A stretch of DNA of 29,898 bases from Desulfobacteraceae bacterium UBA2230 (GTDB lineage Bacteria > Desulfobacterota > Desulfobacteria > Desulfobacterales > Desulfosarcinaceae). Numbering within the stretch: the first letter of the stretch is position 1; the number at the start of each line of letters is the position of its first letter. The position numbers and the translations under genes were made by a program. The DNA is taken from the NCBI GenBank assembly GCA_002348005.1, contig DDYQ01000173.1, positions 1 to 29,898 of the forward strand, in the 5' to 3' direction. A model generated the notes under the pieces. That model made no database searches, had not been told where the DNA came from, and worked only from the letters and a program-made list of their open reading frames with translations. This document shows positions 8,541 to 17,260 of the stretch, in pieces.

Positions 8541-9124
8541 AAAACCTGTCTTCACAAATCACCTCGCTTCGCTCGCTGTCATTCAAATCGTTGCCGCTGC
8601 CGTTCACGCTGCAGGCCCGCGAGCGCCGGATCGTTGCAGTTGCCGCCGCGCTACTGGTTGTGCTGCTGGTGCTGCAGGTTCTCATTTTTCCGGTGGTGGA
8701 CAAACGCTCCCAGTTGCGGCGTCAAATCACCACCAAGACCCTCAACCTGCACGACATGCAGGCGCTGAAAATTGAATATGAAACCTTGACGCGCAGCGTC
8801 CGGGATACCGCAAACGACCTGCAGCGCCGTTCCAAAGGCTTTACGCTCTTCTCTTATCTGGACGCACTGGCCGGACGCAGCGGAATAAAACAGAACATTG
8901 TTTACATGAAGCCGTCCACGACCCAGCTGAAAAACAGCCCCTATGCGCTCTCTATCGTGGAAGTGAAAATTCAGTCGTTGACCATGGGGCAGCTGATTGA
9001 TTTTCTGCACGGCATCGAAAACGGCAAAGACCGGGCCTGGATCCGGCGCATGTCGATTGCCAAGGATGACAGCAACACCGGTCTGATAACTTCGGTCCTG
9101 CATGTGGAGACCCATCAGCTTTGA
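8537..9124 (+). CDS. gspM: Type II secretion assembly platform protein GspM
   Basis: GspM partners GspL in the inner-membrane platform. The protein has a short cytoplasmic N-terminus and one membrane helix at about residues 35-55 (VAVAAALLVVLLVLQVLIFPV). A coiled-coil-prone stretch follows (VDKRSQLRRQITTKTLNLHD), then a ferredoxin-like periplasmic domain. Length 195 fits the family (about 160-200). It overlaps gspL by 4 bp (ATGA) and gspN by 1 bp. GspM sequences diverge greatly; the call rests on topology and position. Confidence 0.83.
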   Translation: MKNLSSQITSLRSLSFKSLPLPFTLQARERRIVAVAAALLVVLLVLQVLIFPVVDKRSQLRRQITTKTLNLHDMQALKIEYETLTRSVRDTANDLQRRSKGFTLFSYLDALAGRSGIKQNIVYMKPSTTQLKNSPYALSIVEVKIQSLTMGQLIDFLHGIENGKDRAWIRRMSIAKDDSNTGLITSVLHVETHQL

Positions 9125-9993
9125 TGAAACGAAACTCCCAAATCGCCTTCTACTGCCTCTATGCGCTGATCGCAGCCCTATTTTTCCTTTATGTGCGCTT
9201 TCCTTCCGATACGGTTCAGGAACTTGTTTCGGTGCGCGTCGCCCAGATCGACCCGCTGCTGGCGATCAATTCCCGGACCGTGCGACCGACGCTGACCGGC
9301 GGCCTGAATTTCCAGAGCCTGACGGTGAGTTACGCCGACATGGCGCTGTGCACGCTCGAAAACCTCAAGTTGAGCCCTGAACTGTTTGCCTTGCTGCGCG
9401 GTCACCAGAATTTCGATTTCCGCGCCCCCATGGGGGACGGCACGCTCAAGGGGCGCGTGGAAATGGCGCTGGATGCCCAGAAATCCCAAACCCGGGTCAG
9501 CATCAACATGAGCGGCGTCCCGATGGAGTCCCTTGAAATTCTGAAGCGCTATCCGGCCTATCAACCCAGTGGCACCCTGAACGCCCACGTGGAATTCGAC
9601 AGCCGCAAGGGCGCGGACGGAACGGCCAAGCTCAATCTCGAGATCATGCCGGCCAGACTTGCCTTTGCTCCGCCGTTGATGGGCTTGGAGCAACTCGACT
9701 TCACCAGGGTGCAGGCCGAAATGAATTTGTCGTCGCGCATGCTGCAGATCCGGCGCTGGGAAGCCACCGGACCGCAGATCGACAGCCGCGCCAGCGGTTC
9801 CATCGTTCTGCGCCAGCCTCTGGGTGCCAGCCGGGTCACCTTGGCCTGCACCGTCAAACCGCAGGCAGGCTTTCTGGCCGAACACAAGAACGATGTACTG
9901 GGCGGTCTGCTGGCCTCGGCCAACGCCCAAAACCGAGGGATGGTCTTCCGCATATCCGGCACACTGGATCATCCCAGCTACGTAATGCGGTAA
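9124..9993 (+). CDS. gspN: Type II secretion protein GspN (deltaproteobacterial type)
   Basis: GspN is an accessory T2SS component of uncertain role, with one N-terminal membrane helix (about residues 8-25) and a large periplasmic beta-rich domain. Here, 289 residues carry the helix followed by repeated amphipathic beta strands (for example the DGTLKGRVEMALDAQ and SGTLNAHVEFDSRKG segments). This is the AsmA-like pattern of the GspN family found in delta-lineage T2SS clusters. ATG 9124 overlaps the gspM stop by one base; a TTG at 9121 would add one Met. gspC starts 4 bases after the stop. Family membership is from recall of the general pattern and position. Confidence 0.8.
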   Translation: MKRNSQIAFYCLYALIAALFFLYVRFPSDTVQELVSVRVAQIDPLLAINSRTVRPTLTGGLNFQSLTVSYADMALCTLENLKLSPELFALLRGHQNFDFRAPMGDGTLKGRVEMALDAQKSQTRVSINMSGVPMESLEILKRYPAYQPSGTLNAHVEFDSRKGADGTAKLNLEIMPARLAFAPPLMGLEQLDFTRVQAEMNLSSRMLQIRRWEATGPQIDSRASGSIVLRQPLGASRVTLACTVKPQAGFLAEHKNDVLGGLLASANAQNRGMVFRISGTLDHPSYVMR

Positions 9994-9997
9994 CCAT

Positions 9998-10879
9998 ATG
10001 ATACAACGCGCCATCGTGATTCTTAATCTGTTTCTGCTCACCCTGGGGGCTTATTTCGGTGTGGGGTTGGTTTACCGGGTTCTGGCGATGCAGGTCCAGC
10101 CGGATCTGCCGGCAGCCCTGCCGAGCGAGACCCGCATGAACCGCGCCGATCTGGCCGGGCAGCCCCGCAACCACTATGAACCCATCCTGGTACGGGATCT
10201 TTTCAAAACCCGGAAAACACCCCAAACGCCGCTGCCGGCCGACCAGGCGCTCAATCTGGAAGAGCTTGAGCAGACCCAACTGAAACTGAAACTGTGGGGA
10301 ACGGTCTCCGGCAGCGAGGAAGCTGCCTATGCGGTAATCGAGGATACTCAACAGCGTGAGCAGGACCTCTACCGCACGGGCGACAGCATCCAAAACGCCA
10401 CGATCAAAGCAATCCTGCGGGCCAAAGTCGTCCTGAACGTCGACGGAAAGGACGAGGTTTTATCAATGGAAGATGTCGAAACGCTGCGGAGACCCGGCCC
10501 ATCCCCTGTGGCGCAGAGAATGCCCCCTGCACGGTATGCCCGTGGGCCTATGGACATGGAGCAACGCATTTCGCTGCGGCGTGAAATGATCAACGAAGCC
10601 ATGCAGGATGTCTCCAAACTGGCGACTGAAATCGCCATCGTTCCGCACATGGAGGACGGTCAGCCCAGTGGTCTGGCGCTGACCAATATCAAACCGAATT
10701 CGATCTTCCGTCAGATGGGGCTGCGCAATGGCGATATCCTGATGGGGGTGGACGGTTCTGAAATCCGCACGGTGGACGATGCCTTGCGCCTGTACGAAAG
10801 TCTCAAGCAGGCATCCAATGTGAATGTTCAACTCAAGCGGCGCGGAGAGGAGCGCGTCATCAACTATAGTATCCGATAA
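9998..10879 (+). CDS. gspC: Type II secretion inner-membrane protein GspC with PDZ domain
   Basis: GspC links the inner-membrane platform to the GspD secretin. It has a short N-terminus and one membrane helix at about residues 5-27. A homology region (HR) follows at about 60-145, with the typical PILVRDLFKTRK and LKLKLWGTVSG segments. The C-terminal PDZ domain, at about 205-293, contains GLALTNIKPNSIFRQMGLR and NGDILMGVDG. Length 293 is typical. It follows gspN by 4 bp and is separated from gspD by 123 bp containing a promoter-like site. The HR domain is known in the family to contact the N0 domain of GspD. Confidence 0.93.
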   Translation: MIQRAIVILNLFLLTLGAYFGVGLVYRVLAMQVQPDLPAALPSETRMNRADLAGQPRNHYEPILVRDLFKTRKTPQTPLPADQALNLEELEQTQLKLKLWGTVSGSEEAAYAVIEDTQQREQDLYRTGDSIQNATIKAILRAKVVLNVDGKDEVLSMEDVETLRRPGPSPVAQRMPPARYARGPMDMEQRISLRREMINEAMQDVSKLATEIAIVPHMEDGQPSGLALTNIKPNSIFRQMGLRNGDILMGVDGSEIRTVDDALRLYESLKQASNVNVQLKRRGEERVINYSIR

Positions 10880-10895
10880 TCATTGGGTTCTCCGG

Positions 10896-10924
10896 TTGAC
10901 GACCGTACCAAATACCGCTAAAGT
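10896..10924 (+). promoter_or_regulatory. Sigma70-like promoter upstream of gspD
   Basis: TTGACG (10896-10901), a 17-base spacer and TAAAGT (10919-10924) lie in the 123-bp gap between gspC and gspD. The -35 matches 5/6 and the -10 matches 4/6 consensus positions. It would leave a leader of about 70-75 bases before the gspD ATG and could supply extra gspD-gspE transcript. Sequence match only. Confidence 0.42.
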
Positions 10925-11002
10925 ATCAGGTACCGGTAGCCGATCCTCTGCGGCACGGGCGACTGTACCCGATTTGCACTTACTCTAAATCGAGATAGAT
11001 AA

Positions 11003-13771
11003 ATGCATATGCTTGTCAGGTTTCGCTTCCGCTTATTTTTGGCCATAGTGATCGTCTGCTTCTGGACGTCTTCACTCGTTCGGGTGCAAACCACCTGGGC
11101 CCAGGATACTGACGCACCGGAACCCCCCGAGATCAGCGATGACGTCCAGACCCCGGACGAGGAGGAGGCCGCGCCTGAACCCGAGGCGCAGATCGAGGAA
11201 CCAGCCTATACCCGGGAGGTCCCCACGGAGCGGGTGCCGCCTGCCGGACCGATGCCCCCATCCGCGCCAGGGAGCGGAAAAGTGGAGCTCTCCAACGGCG
11301 AGCGCCTGGTTTCGATCGATTTCAACAGTGTCGACATCGGGGTTTTCATCAAATTCATCAGCGATCTGACCAAGAAGAATTTCGTCATCGATGACCGCGT
11401 CAAGGCCAGGGTCTCGATCGTCTCGCCGGGCAAGATCACGGTGGCCGAAGCGTATAAAGTTTTCGAATCGGTCCTGGAAGTGCATGGCTTTGCCGCGGTT
11501 CCAGCGGGTGAAATCACCAAAATCGTGCCCGCCCCGGAAGCCCGCACCAAAAACATCAAGACCCGCCTGCAGGAAGAATCGGGAACAGTGGGCGATACCG
11601 TTGTCACGCAGATAATTCCCATGCGCTACGCGGATACGGAAGAGATCAAACGCCTGTTCACGCCGCTAGTCTCCAAAAGCGCCGTGATTCTCTCCTACGC
11701 GCCCACCAACACCCTGATCATCACCGATGTGCAGTCCAACATCAACCGACTGCTGAACATCCTCAGAGCCATCGATGTCACGGGCGTCGGCCAGCAAATT
11801 GCGCTCATCCCGGTGGAGAACGCCGATGCGTCCAAACTCGTGAACCTGCTCAACACGATATTCAAGTCGCCCCAGCGCGCCGGCAAGCCCACTCCCGAAA
11901 AAGGCATTACTTTCGTAGCCGACGAGCGCACCAACATTATCGTTGTGATGGCCAGTGAGGGCGATACGGAAAATATCCGCCAATTGATCAGGAGCCTGGA
12001 CAAGGAGACGCCTCGCGGCCAGGGCAAAATCCATGTCTACTACCTGGAGCACGCCGCCGCCGAGGATCTGGCAAAAGTGCTGCAGGACATTCCCCAGCAG
12101 CGGGGCGGCGCCCCCCAGGCGGAAGGCAAACCCGCAGCCCCGGTAGTTTCGGATAAAGTGCGCATCACGGCCGATAAGGCCACCAACAGCCTGATCATCA
12201 TGGCTGAAATGGAAGAGTACTTAACCATCGAGAATATCATCCGCAAAATCGATATCCCCCGCGCCATGGTGTACATTGAAGCCCTGATCATGGAAGTCAA
12301 CGTCAACAAAGACTTCCGGCTGGGCACGGAATGGGCGGTGGGTTCAGAAACGACAGTAGACGGCAAGGACAGCGTGTATGGCGGCGGTTTCGGGGGTGGC
12401 GCACTCGGCGGCGATCCGGGTTACCAGAATCTCGGCGTGTTCGGTGCGGATTCCGGTGTGTCGGCGGTTCCCCTGCCGCCCGGCTTTTCGCTGGGTATAT
12501 TTGGAGAAGCCATCAGGATTGGAGATCTTCTTTTCCCAAGCATCGGAGCCATCGCGCAGGCCTATAAGAAGGACAGGGATGCACGCATTCTCTCCACGCC
12601 CCAGATCCTGACGACCGACAACCAGGAAGCCAAGATATATGTCGGCCGCAACGTTCCCTTTCAGACCACGGCCACGGCCACTCAGACCGGCAACGAAGTC
12701 TACAACTCCTTTGAGTACCGCGATGTGGGCAAGACCCTCAAGATCACGCCCATGATCAGCAAGGACCGCATGGTGCGTCTGAACCTGGCCCTGGAGGTGA
12801 CCGAACTCGAATCGACTTCGGAATTCCGGCCGACCACGCTCAAGCGCACCGTGGAGACCACGGCGATCGTCCGGGATCGGCAAACCATCGTACTGGGCGG
12901 ACTCATCGACGACACCTCCAGCGTGACCGATTACCGTGTGCCCTGCCTGGGCGACATCCCGCTGCTGGGCATGGCCTTTCGCTCGCAAGCGACGGGCGCA
13001 GCAAAAACAAATCTCTACGTATTCCTGACCCCGAGAGTCATCCAGTCTCCGGATGAAGCCGTGGAGGTCTCCCAGCGAAAGCGCGGAGAAATCGAATCCC
13101 TGCGCGACCAGGAGAAGGAGATCAAGCTGTACAACAGACGGCAGGACCCGTCACCGGAGACGCCGCAGAACGTGGCCCCGCAGTCCAGAATCGAATCGTA
13201 CAACTACCGCGAAGAGAAAGCCCCGGATCAACCGCAGCCCGAGGTGCTGAAAGAACCGGCTGCCGATCGCTCGCTCCCCCTCCCTCCGAATGCCACGCCG
13301 ACTCAGCAAACACCGGTTCCGGCGGAAACGGCCCCGCCGCAGCCAACGGGAGCCGTGGAAACCAAACCGGCACCGACTCAGGAGCCGCCGGCCACATCTC
13401 CGGCGGCAGCGCCCTCTGCCGTTCAACCGGAATCGACCCACCGGGCGGTGGCACCCGCCCCGGTGGCCGGCACCGCATCGCAGCCGGTGGTTACGCAGAA
13501 GCCTGCGACCGGCAAAATCGCGACACCCCCCAGCGATCGAGCGGGCGGCTATACGATCCAGGTCGCTTCGCTGCAGACCCCCGAAGCCGCCGACCAGCTC
13601 CTCCAGGAACTGACGGCGCTCGGTTTTGCGGCCTATGTGGTACGCGCCGAAAACTCCGGCAAAATCTGGTACCGCCTGCGGGTGGGCTATTACGACCAGC
13701 AGAAACCAGCCGAGGAGGTGATGGCCCAATTGCGCACCAACCGGTACAACCCCATTCTACTCAAACTATAG
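11003..13771 (+). CDS. gspD: Type II secretion secretin GspD with C-terminal SPOR domain
   Basis: GspD forms the outer-membrane secretin channel. Residues about 1-33 are a signal peptide (cut near TWA|QD). An acidic, Pro-rich linker follows to about residue 90. The N0 domain begins at VSIDFNSVDIGVFIKFISDL (about 105-180), then the N1-N3 domains (about 200-430), a Gly-rich constriction segment (VYGGGFGGGALGGDPG, about 458-473) and the secretin barrel domain to about 690. Beyond the normal end the protein continues: a charged stretch, a Pro/Ala/Thr-rich linker (about 740-845), and a SPOR domain (848-922: GGYTIQVASLQTPEAADQLL and WYRLRVGYYDQQ). The total of 922 exceeds the usual 650-750. ATG 11003 or 11009 could start. 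gspE begins 4 bp after the stop. Confidence 0.95.
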   Translation: MHMLVRFRFRLFLAIVIVCFWTSSLVRVQTTWAQDTDAPEPPEISDDVQTPDEEEAAPEPEAQIEEPAYTREVPTERVPPAGPMPPSAPGSGKVELSNGERLVSIDFNSVDIGVFIKFISDLTKKNFVIDDRVKARVSIVSPGKITVAEAYKVFESVLEVHGFAAVPAGEITKIVPAPEARTKNIKTRLQEESGTVGDTVVTQIIPMRYADTEEIKRLFTPLVSKSAVILSYAPTNTLIITDVQSNINRLLNILRAIDVTGVGQQIALIPVENADASKLVNLLNTIFKSPQRAGKPTPEKGITFVADERTNIIVVMASEGDTENIRQLIRSLDKETPRGQGKIHVYYLEHAAAEDLAKVLQDIPQQRGGAPQAEGKPAAPVVSDKVRITADKATNSLIIMAEMEEYLTIENIIRKIDIPRAMVYIEALIMEVNVNKDFRLGTEWAVGSETTVDGKDSVYGGGFGGGALGGDPGYQNLGVFGADSGVSAVPLPPGFSLGIFGEAIRIGDLLFPSIGAIAQAYKKDRDARILSTPQILTTDNQEAKIYVGRNVPFQTTATATQTGNEVYNSFEYRDVGKTLKITPMISKDRMVRLNLALEVTELESTSEFRPTTLKRTVETTAIVRDRQTIVLGGLIDDTSSVTDYRVPCLGDIPLLGMAFRSQATGAAKTNLYVFLTPRVIQSPDEAVEVSQRKRGEIESLRDQEKEIKLYNRRQDPSPETPQNVAPQSRIESYNYREEKAPDQPQPEVLKEPAADRSLPLPPNATPTQQTPVPAETAPPQPTGAVETKPAPTQEPPATSPAAAPSAVQPESTHRAVAPAPVAGTASQPVVTQKPATGKIATPPSDRAGGYTIQVASLQTPEAADQLLQELTALGFAAYVVRAENSGKIWYRLRVGYYDQQKPAEEVMAQLRTNRYNPILLKL

Positions 13772-13775
13772 CATC

Positions 13776-15512
13776 ATGGATCTTAACCACATTCTCAAAC
13801 ATCGCTTCGGCGTCTCCGACGATGCCCTGGCCGAAGCCCGCCATATCCAGCAGGAAAAGGGCGGCCGTCTGGGCGACATTCTGGTCCAGCGCCAAGCCGT
13901 TTCGGAAGTTCAACTGCTCGAAGCGCTCAGCATGCAGTATGAAATTCCCTTCTGGCCCGAACTGCCCATCGAGAATATTGGCAGCGGCGTTTTTTCGAAG
14001 AACATCTCGATTCAGTTCCTCAAGCGCCACTTTATGGTGCCTCTGGCGGTGCCCAATACCGCCGCCGGCCCATCGCCCCAGAATTCCGCCAAGGATTCGG
14101 CGGATGATGCGTCGATATGCATTATCGCACTCAACGATCCCAGCAACCTGAACGTGGTGGACGACCTGGCCCGCATTCTGGCGCTGGACAATCCCAAGCT
14201 GGTGCTCTCCACGCGCCAGGCCATTTCGGCGGCCATCAACCTGGCGTTCGATCTGAACCAGGATTCGGCCCAGCAACTGGTCGAAGACATGGAAGAAGAG
14301 AGCACCATCTTCAGTGAAATCGAAGATGCCGCCGACCTGCTGGAAGATACCAGCGATGCGCCCATCATCAAACTGGTCAACCACATCCTTTCCCAGGCAA
14401 TCAAGGCGCGGGCCAGCGATGTGCATATCGAGCCGGCGCAGGAAAGTTTCAAGGTGCGCTACCGGGTAGACGGCATCCTGTACGATCTGCTGACACCGCC
14501 CAAATGGATCCAGGCGGCTCTGGTATCGCGCATCAAAGTCATGGCCAAACTCAATATCGCCGAAAAGCGCCTGCCCCAGGACGGCCGCTTCGAGGTCAAG
14601 ATCGGGGACCAGAAGATCGACGTGCGCGTCTCCACCCTGCCGATTTCCTTCGGCGAACGGGTGGTGATGCGGCTCTTGAACAAATCCAGCTCGGTTTTCG
14701 AGTTGCGCGAATTGGGCCTTTCGGTCAAGCAGCTGGAAATTATAGAAAAACTGGCGCATTCGCCCAACGGTATCATCCTGGTGACCGGACCGACCGGCAG
14801 CGGCAAAACGACCACGTTGTATTCCGTACTTTCTTCGATCAATACGCCTGATATCAACATCATCACCATCGAAGATCCAGTGGAGTATCAGCTCAAGGGG
14901 ATCAGCCAGATTCAGGTCAATCCCAAAATCGACCTGACCTTCGCGCGCGGCCTGCGCTCAATCGTACGCCAGGACCCGGACGTGATCCTGGTGGGCGAAA
15001 TCCGCGACCGTGAAACGGCTGAAATCGCCGTACAGTCCGCCCTGACCGGCCATCTGGTCTTCTCCACGCTGCACACCAACGATTCGGCCAGCGCCATCAC
15101 CCGCCTGGTGGACATCGGGGTCGAACCTTTTCTGATCTCCTCTTCGGTGCTGGCGGTGATCGCCCAGCGTCTGGTGCGTGTACTGTGCGAACACTGCAAG
15201 GAGGCGTATAAACCCGACTTGACCGTGCAGGCCCTGGGCATACGGCCCGACCTCGTAAGCCAGTATACATTTTATCGCGCCAAAGGCTGCGACAAGTGCT
15301 TTCAAACCGGTTACCGCGGGCGGATCGGCATCTACGAGATCATGATTATGAATCACCACCTGAAGACCATGATTCAGCGCACCTTCGATGCCTACCAGAT
15401 CAAACAGGAGGCGATCAAACAGGGTTTGGTGACGCTGCGCCGGGACGGCATCGACAAAGTACTGCGCGGTATCACGACCATCGAAGAGGTTGTTCGCGTC
15501 AGTCAGAAATAG
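13776..15512 (+). CDS. gspE: Type II secretion ATPase GspE
   Basis: GspE is the cytoplasmic hexameric ATPase powering pseudopilus assembly through GspF and GspL. The order is an N-terminal MshEN/N1E-type domain (about residues 1-150), an N2E domain (about 190-310, with SDVHIEPAQESFKVRYRVDG) and a RecA-like ATPase. Walker A is GPTGSGKT at 338-345, followed by the Asp box (NIITIEDPVEYQ), Walker B (DPDVILVGEIRDRETAE) and the His box (GHLVFSTLHTNDS). The zinc module has two CxxC pairs, Cys471/Cys474 and Cys505/Cys508, as in classical GspE. Length 578 is slightly long. It is the last gsp gene and starts 4 bp after gspD. Confidence 0.96.
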   Translation: MDLNHILKHRFGVSDDALAEARHIQQEKGGRLGDILVQRQAVSEVQLLEALSMQYEIPFWPELPIENIGSGVFSKNISIQFLKRHFMVPLAVPNTAAGPSPQNSAKDSADDASICIIALNDPSNLNVVDDLARILALDNPKLVLSTRQAISAAINLAFDLNQDSAQQLVEDMEEESTIFSEIEDAADLLEDTSDAPIIKLVNHILSQAIKARASDVHIEPAQESFKVRYRVDGILYDLLTPPKWIQAALVSRIKVMAKLNIAEKRLPQDGRFEVKIGDQKIDVRVSTLPISFGERVVMRLLNKSSSVFELRELGLSVKQLEIIEKLAHSPNGIILVTGPTGSGKTTTLYSVLSSINTPDINIITIEDPVEYQLKGISQIQVNPKIDLTFARGLRSIVRQDPDVILVGEIRDRETAEIAVQSALTGHLVFSTLHTNDSASAITRLVDIGVEPFLISSSVLAVIAQRLVRVLCEHCKEAYKPDLTVQALGIRPDLVSQYTFYRAKGCDKCFQTGYRGRIGIYEIMIMNHHLKTMIQRTFDAYQIKQEAIKQGLVTLRRDGIDKVLRGITTIEEVVRVSQK

Positions 15513-15860
15513 CATCGCGCTTCGCGGAAGCGGTGCTTGAGCACTGCCCCGCCCAAATGACGCCGCTCACCGCAGATCGAGGCATCCATCAGGGTCCCGT
15601 CAAATCGCGTAACAATCAGAAATCAGGTGCTGGCAAAATGAGCAGTCTATCACCGAAATCTCAACCGAGTGTAATAATTACGGCTCCTTTGAGATACGCG
15701 CACCTCCATAGCATTGGACTTTGACGGGGCCCTGAGGCATCCATCCAGTCCCTTGCATTTGGCGGCCATTGGCAGTAAGCAGACACGATCACGGCATCAC
15801 ATTCCGGCATAAATTGCTTTATGCGTCCTGCGGGAATCGGCGCTTTCGAATCATAGGCAC
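15513..15860 (+). other. Non-coding gap between gspE and yidD
   Basis: 348 bases without a supportable gene. Visible structures are two short GC-rich hairpins right after gspE (CGCTTC/GAAGCG at about 15518-15532 and GTGCT/AGCAC at about 15533-15544), neither followed by a T tract. A 7-bp perfect stem, GCATAAA/TTTATGC (15807-15824), lies about 37 bases before yidD. The first pair may help end the gsp transcript. I see no convincing promoter or RNA gene. Confidence 0.4.
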
Positions 15861-16235
15861 ATGAAGATGTATTTTATTTCATTCAAGGCAATCCGCTGTG
15901 CGGTTGTGGGTGTTATGCTTATATGCGGACCGGTGCTCCATCCGGCCTGGGCTGCAGACCGGGAAGCTGAACCTCCCGGACGCTTCTCACCGCTCGGTCT
16001 GTATCAGCGGTTTGTTTCCGGGGCAGACGGTCAACGCTGCCCCATGTACCCCTCCTGCTCTCATTACGCCCGCGAAGCCTTCAATCGAAATGGTTTCTGG
16101 ATGGGGTGGATCTTGAGCTGTGACCGGCTGCTGCGCTGCGGAAGGGACGAAATCCGGTTGACCGAACGACGTCACGGCGGCGCTTATGATCCTCTGGAGG
16201 CAAATACCTTCTGGTGGGACAAGAAGCTGAAATGA
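15861..16235 (+). CDS. yidD: YidD-family protein with signal-peptide-like N-terminus
   Basis: YidD proteins (membrane protein insertion efficiency factor, DUF37) are small proteins that assist YidC-dependent insertion. Residues about 45-115 match the family core: LYQRFVSGADGQRCPMYPSCSHYA, with two of the conserved cysteines, then a central WILSCDRLLRCGRDE segment. The end GGAYDPLEANTFWW resembles the usual GGxDPVP tail. Unlike typical YidD (about 70-85 residues, amphipathic helix, next to rnpA/yidC), this one has 124 residues. It begins with a hydrophobic segment at about 9-30 that ends in AWA|AD, resembling a cleavable signal peptide. It overlaps the next gene by 4 bp (ATGA). Function at this location is inferred, not known. 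Confidence 0.82.
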   Translation: MKMYFISFKAIRCAVVGVMLICGPVLHPAWAADREAEPPGRFSPLGLYQRFVSGADGQRCPMYPSCSHYAREAFNRNGFWMGWILSCDRLLRCGRDEIRLTERRHGGAYDPLEANTFWWDKKLK

Positions 16236-17164
16236 ACTCACACTTTGTGGCAAGGCGGCCGATTTACGGCGCCCTGATAGCTCTGGCGCTTCTTTTAAGC
16301 GGCAGACCGTCTCAGGCGCTGAACATCTCGCCGGACCAGCAGTACCTTTTTGCCACGCAGCTTTATCATGCCGGACAACATCGGCGCGCGGCCGAAGAGT
16401 TCCAGCGCTTTGCCTTCTTCTTCCCGGACGACGCCCGGCGCCGCGAGGCAGTCCTGAAGGCCGGCATCGCCTTCCTTCGCGCTGAGGACCCGGACGCAGC
16501 GCTGCAGGAATTCGGGGTGCTGGCCGCCCGTGACCCGTCGGACGCCATCGCTGTCGAGGCGCATTTCATGATTGCCGAGAGCTATCTGCGCCTGCAAACA
16601 CCCAGCCGGGCGCTGCTGCAATTGCACAACCTGATCGCGATGAGCGATGATGCCGGCGTTCGCGACCGATCCTATTACCGCATCGGATTGATCCAGATCG
16701 AACAAACCGACTGGCAGGCCGCCCGCCGGGCGCTGGAGCAGATTGGCCCGGACAGTCCGTATCCGGCCGATCGCCTGCTGACCGCCCTTGCCCGCAGCAA
16801 CGCCATTCCACAGAAACGCCCCGCACTGGCCGGGACGCTTTCGATCGTCCCCGGAGCCGGCCAACTGTACACCGGGCGCTACCAGGATGCCCTCACCGCG
16901 TTCCTTTTGAACGGCGGCCTGGCCTGGGCGGCGGTGGAAGCATTCGATAACGGGCAGGAGGCCTTGGGGAGCCTGATCGCGTTTGTCGGATTGGGGTTTT
17001 ATATGGGCAACATCTACGGAGCGGTCACCGGTGCTCAAAAATATAATCAGCTGCAGCAGGAGCGCTTTGCCGAGGAACTTCATCAGCAGAGCGTCCTGCC
17101 GACCTCGGGACCGCCGCAGGAACGAAAGGACGGAGTGTCCCTTCGCATTAGCCTGCCCTTTTAG
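16232..17164 (+). CDS. Exported TPR-like protein coupled to yidD-like gene
   Basis: No specific family name is certain. The 310-residue protein starts at the ATG overlapping the yidD stop (ATGA), giving a signal peptide of about 30 residues ending SQA|LN. Residues about 35-205 show tetratricopeptide-like helical repeats (YLFATQLYHAGQHRRAAEEF, then FLRAEDPDAALQEFGVLAAR and ESYLRLQTPSRALLQLHNL), resembling the BamD/YbgF style of scaffold. The C-terminal part has a GAGQLYTGRYQDALTAFLLN segment and further hydrophobic stretches (about 210-270), probably membrane-associated helices. Strict coupling suggests that it works with the YidD-like protein at the envelope. An upstream GTG or other start at 16214 is less likely. 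Confidence 0.78.
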   Translation: MNSHFVARRPIYGALIALALLLSGRPSQALNISPDQQYLFATQLYHAGQHRRAAEEFQRFAFFFPDDARRREAVLKAGIAFLRAEDPDAALQEFGVLAARDPSDAIAVEAHFMIAESYLRLQTPSRALLQLHNLIAMSDDAGVRDRSYYRIGLIQIEQTDWQAARRALEQIGPDSPYPADRLLTALARSNAIPQKRPALAGTLSIVPGAGQLYTGRYQDALTAFLLNGGLAWAAVEAFDNGQEALGSLIAFVGLGFYMGNIYGAVTGAQKYNQLQQERFAEELHQQSVLPTSGPPQERKDGVSLRISLPF

Positions 17165-17260
17165 CCGTAAACCCGGTCCACCGCTTGGTTCAGCCGCTTT
17201 AAGGTGTGTGGATGATGTGATTGGATTTCGATTTCCCGAACACAGAGACAGGAGAGACAG

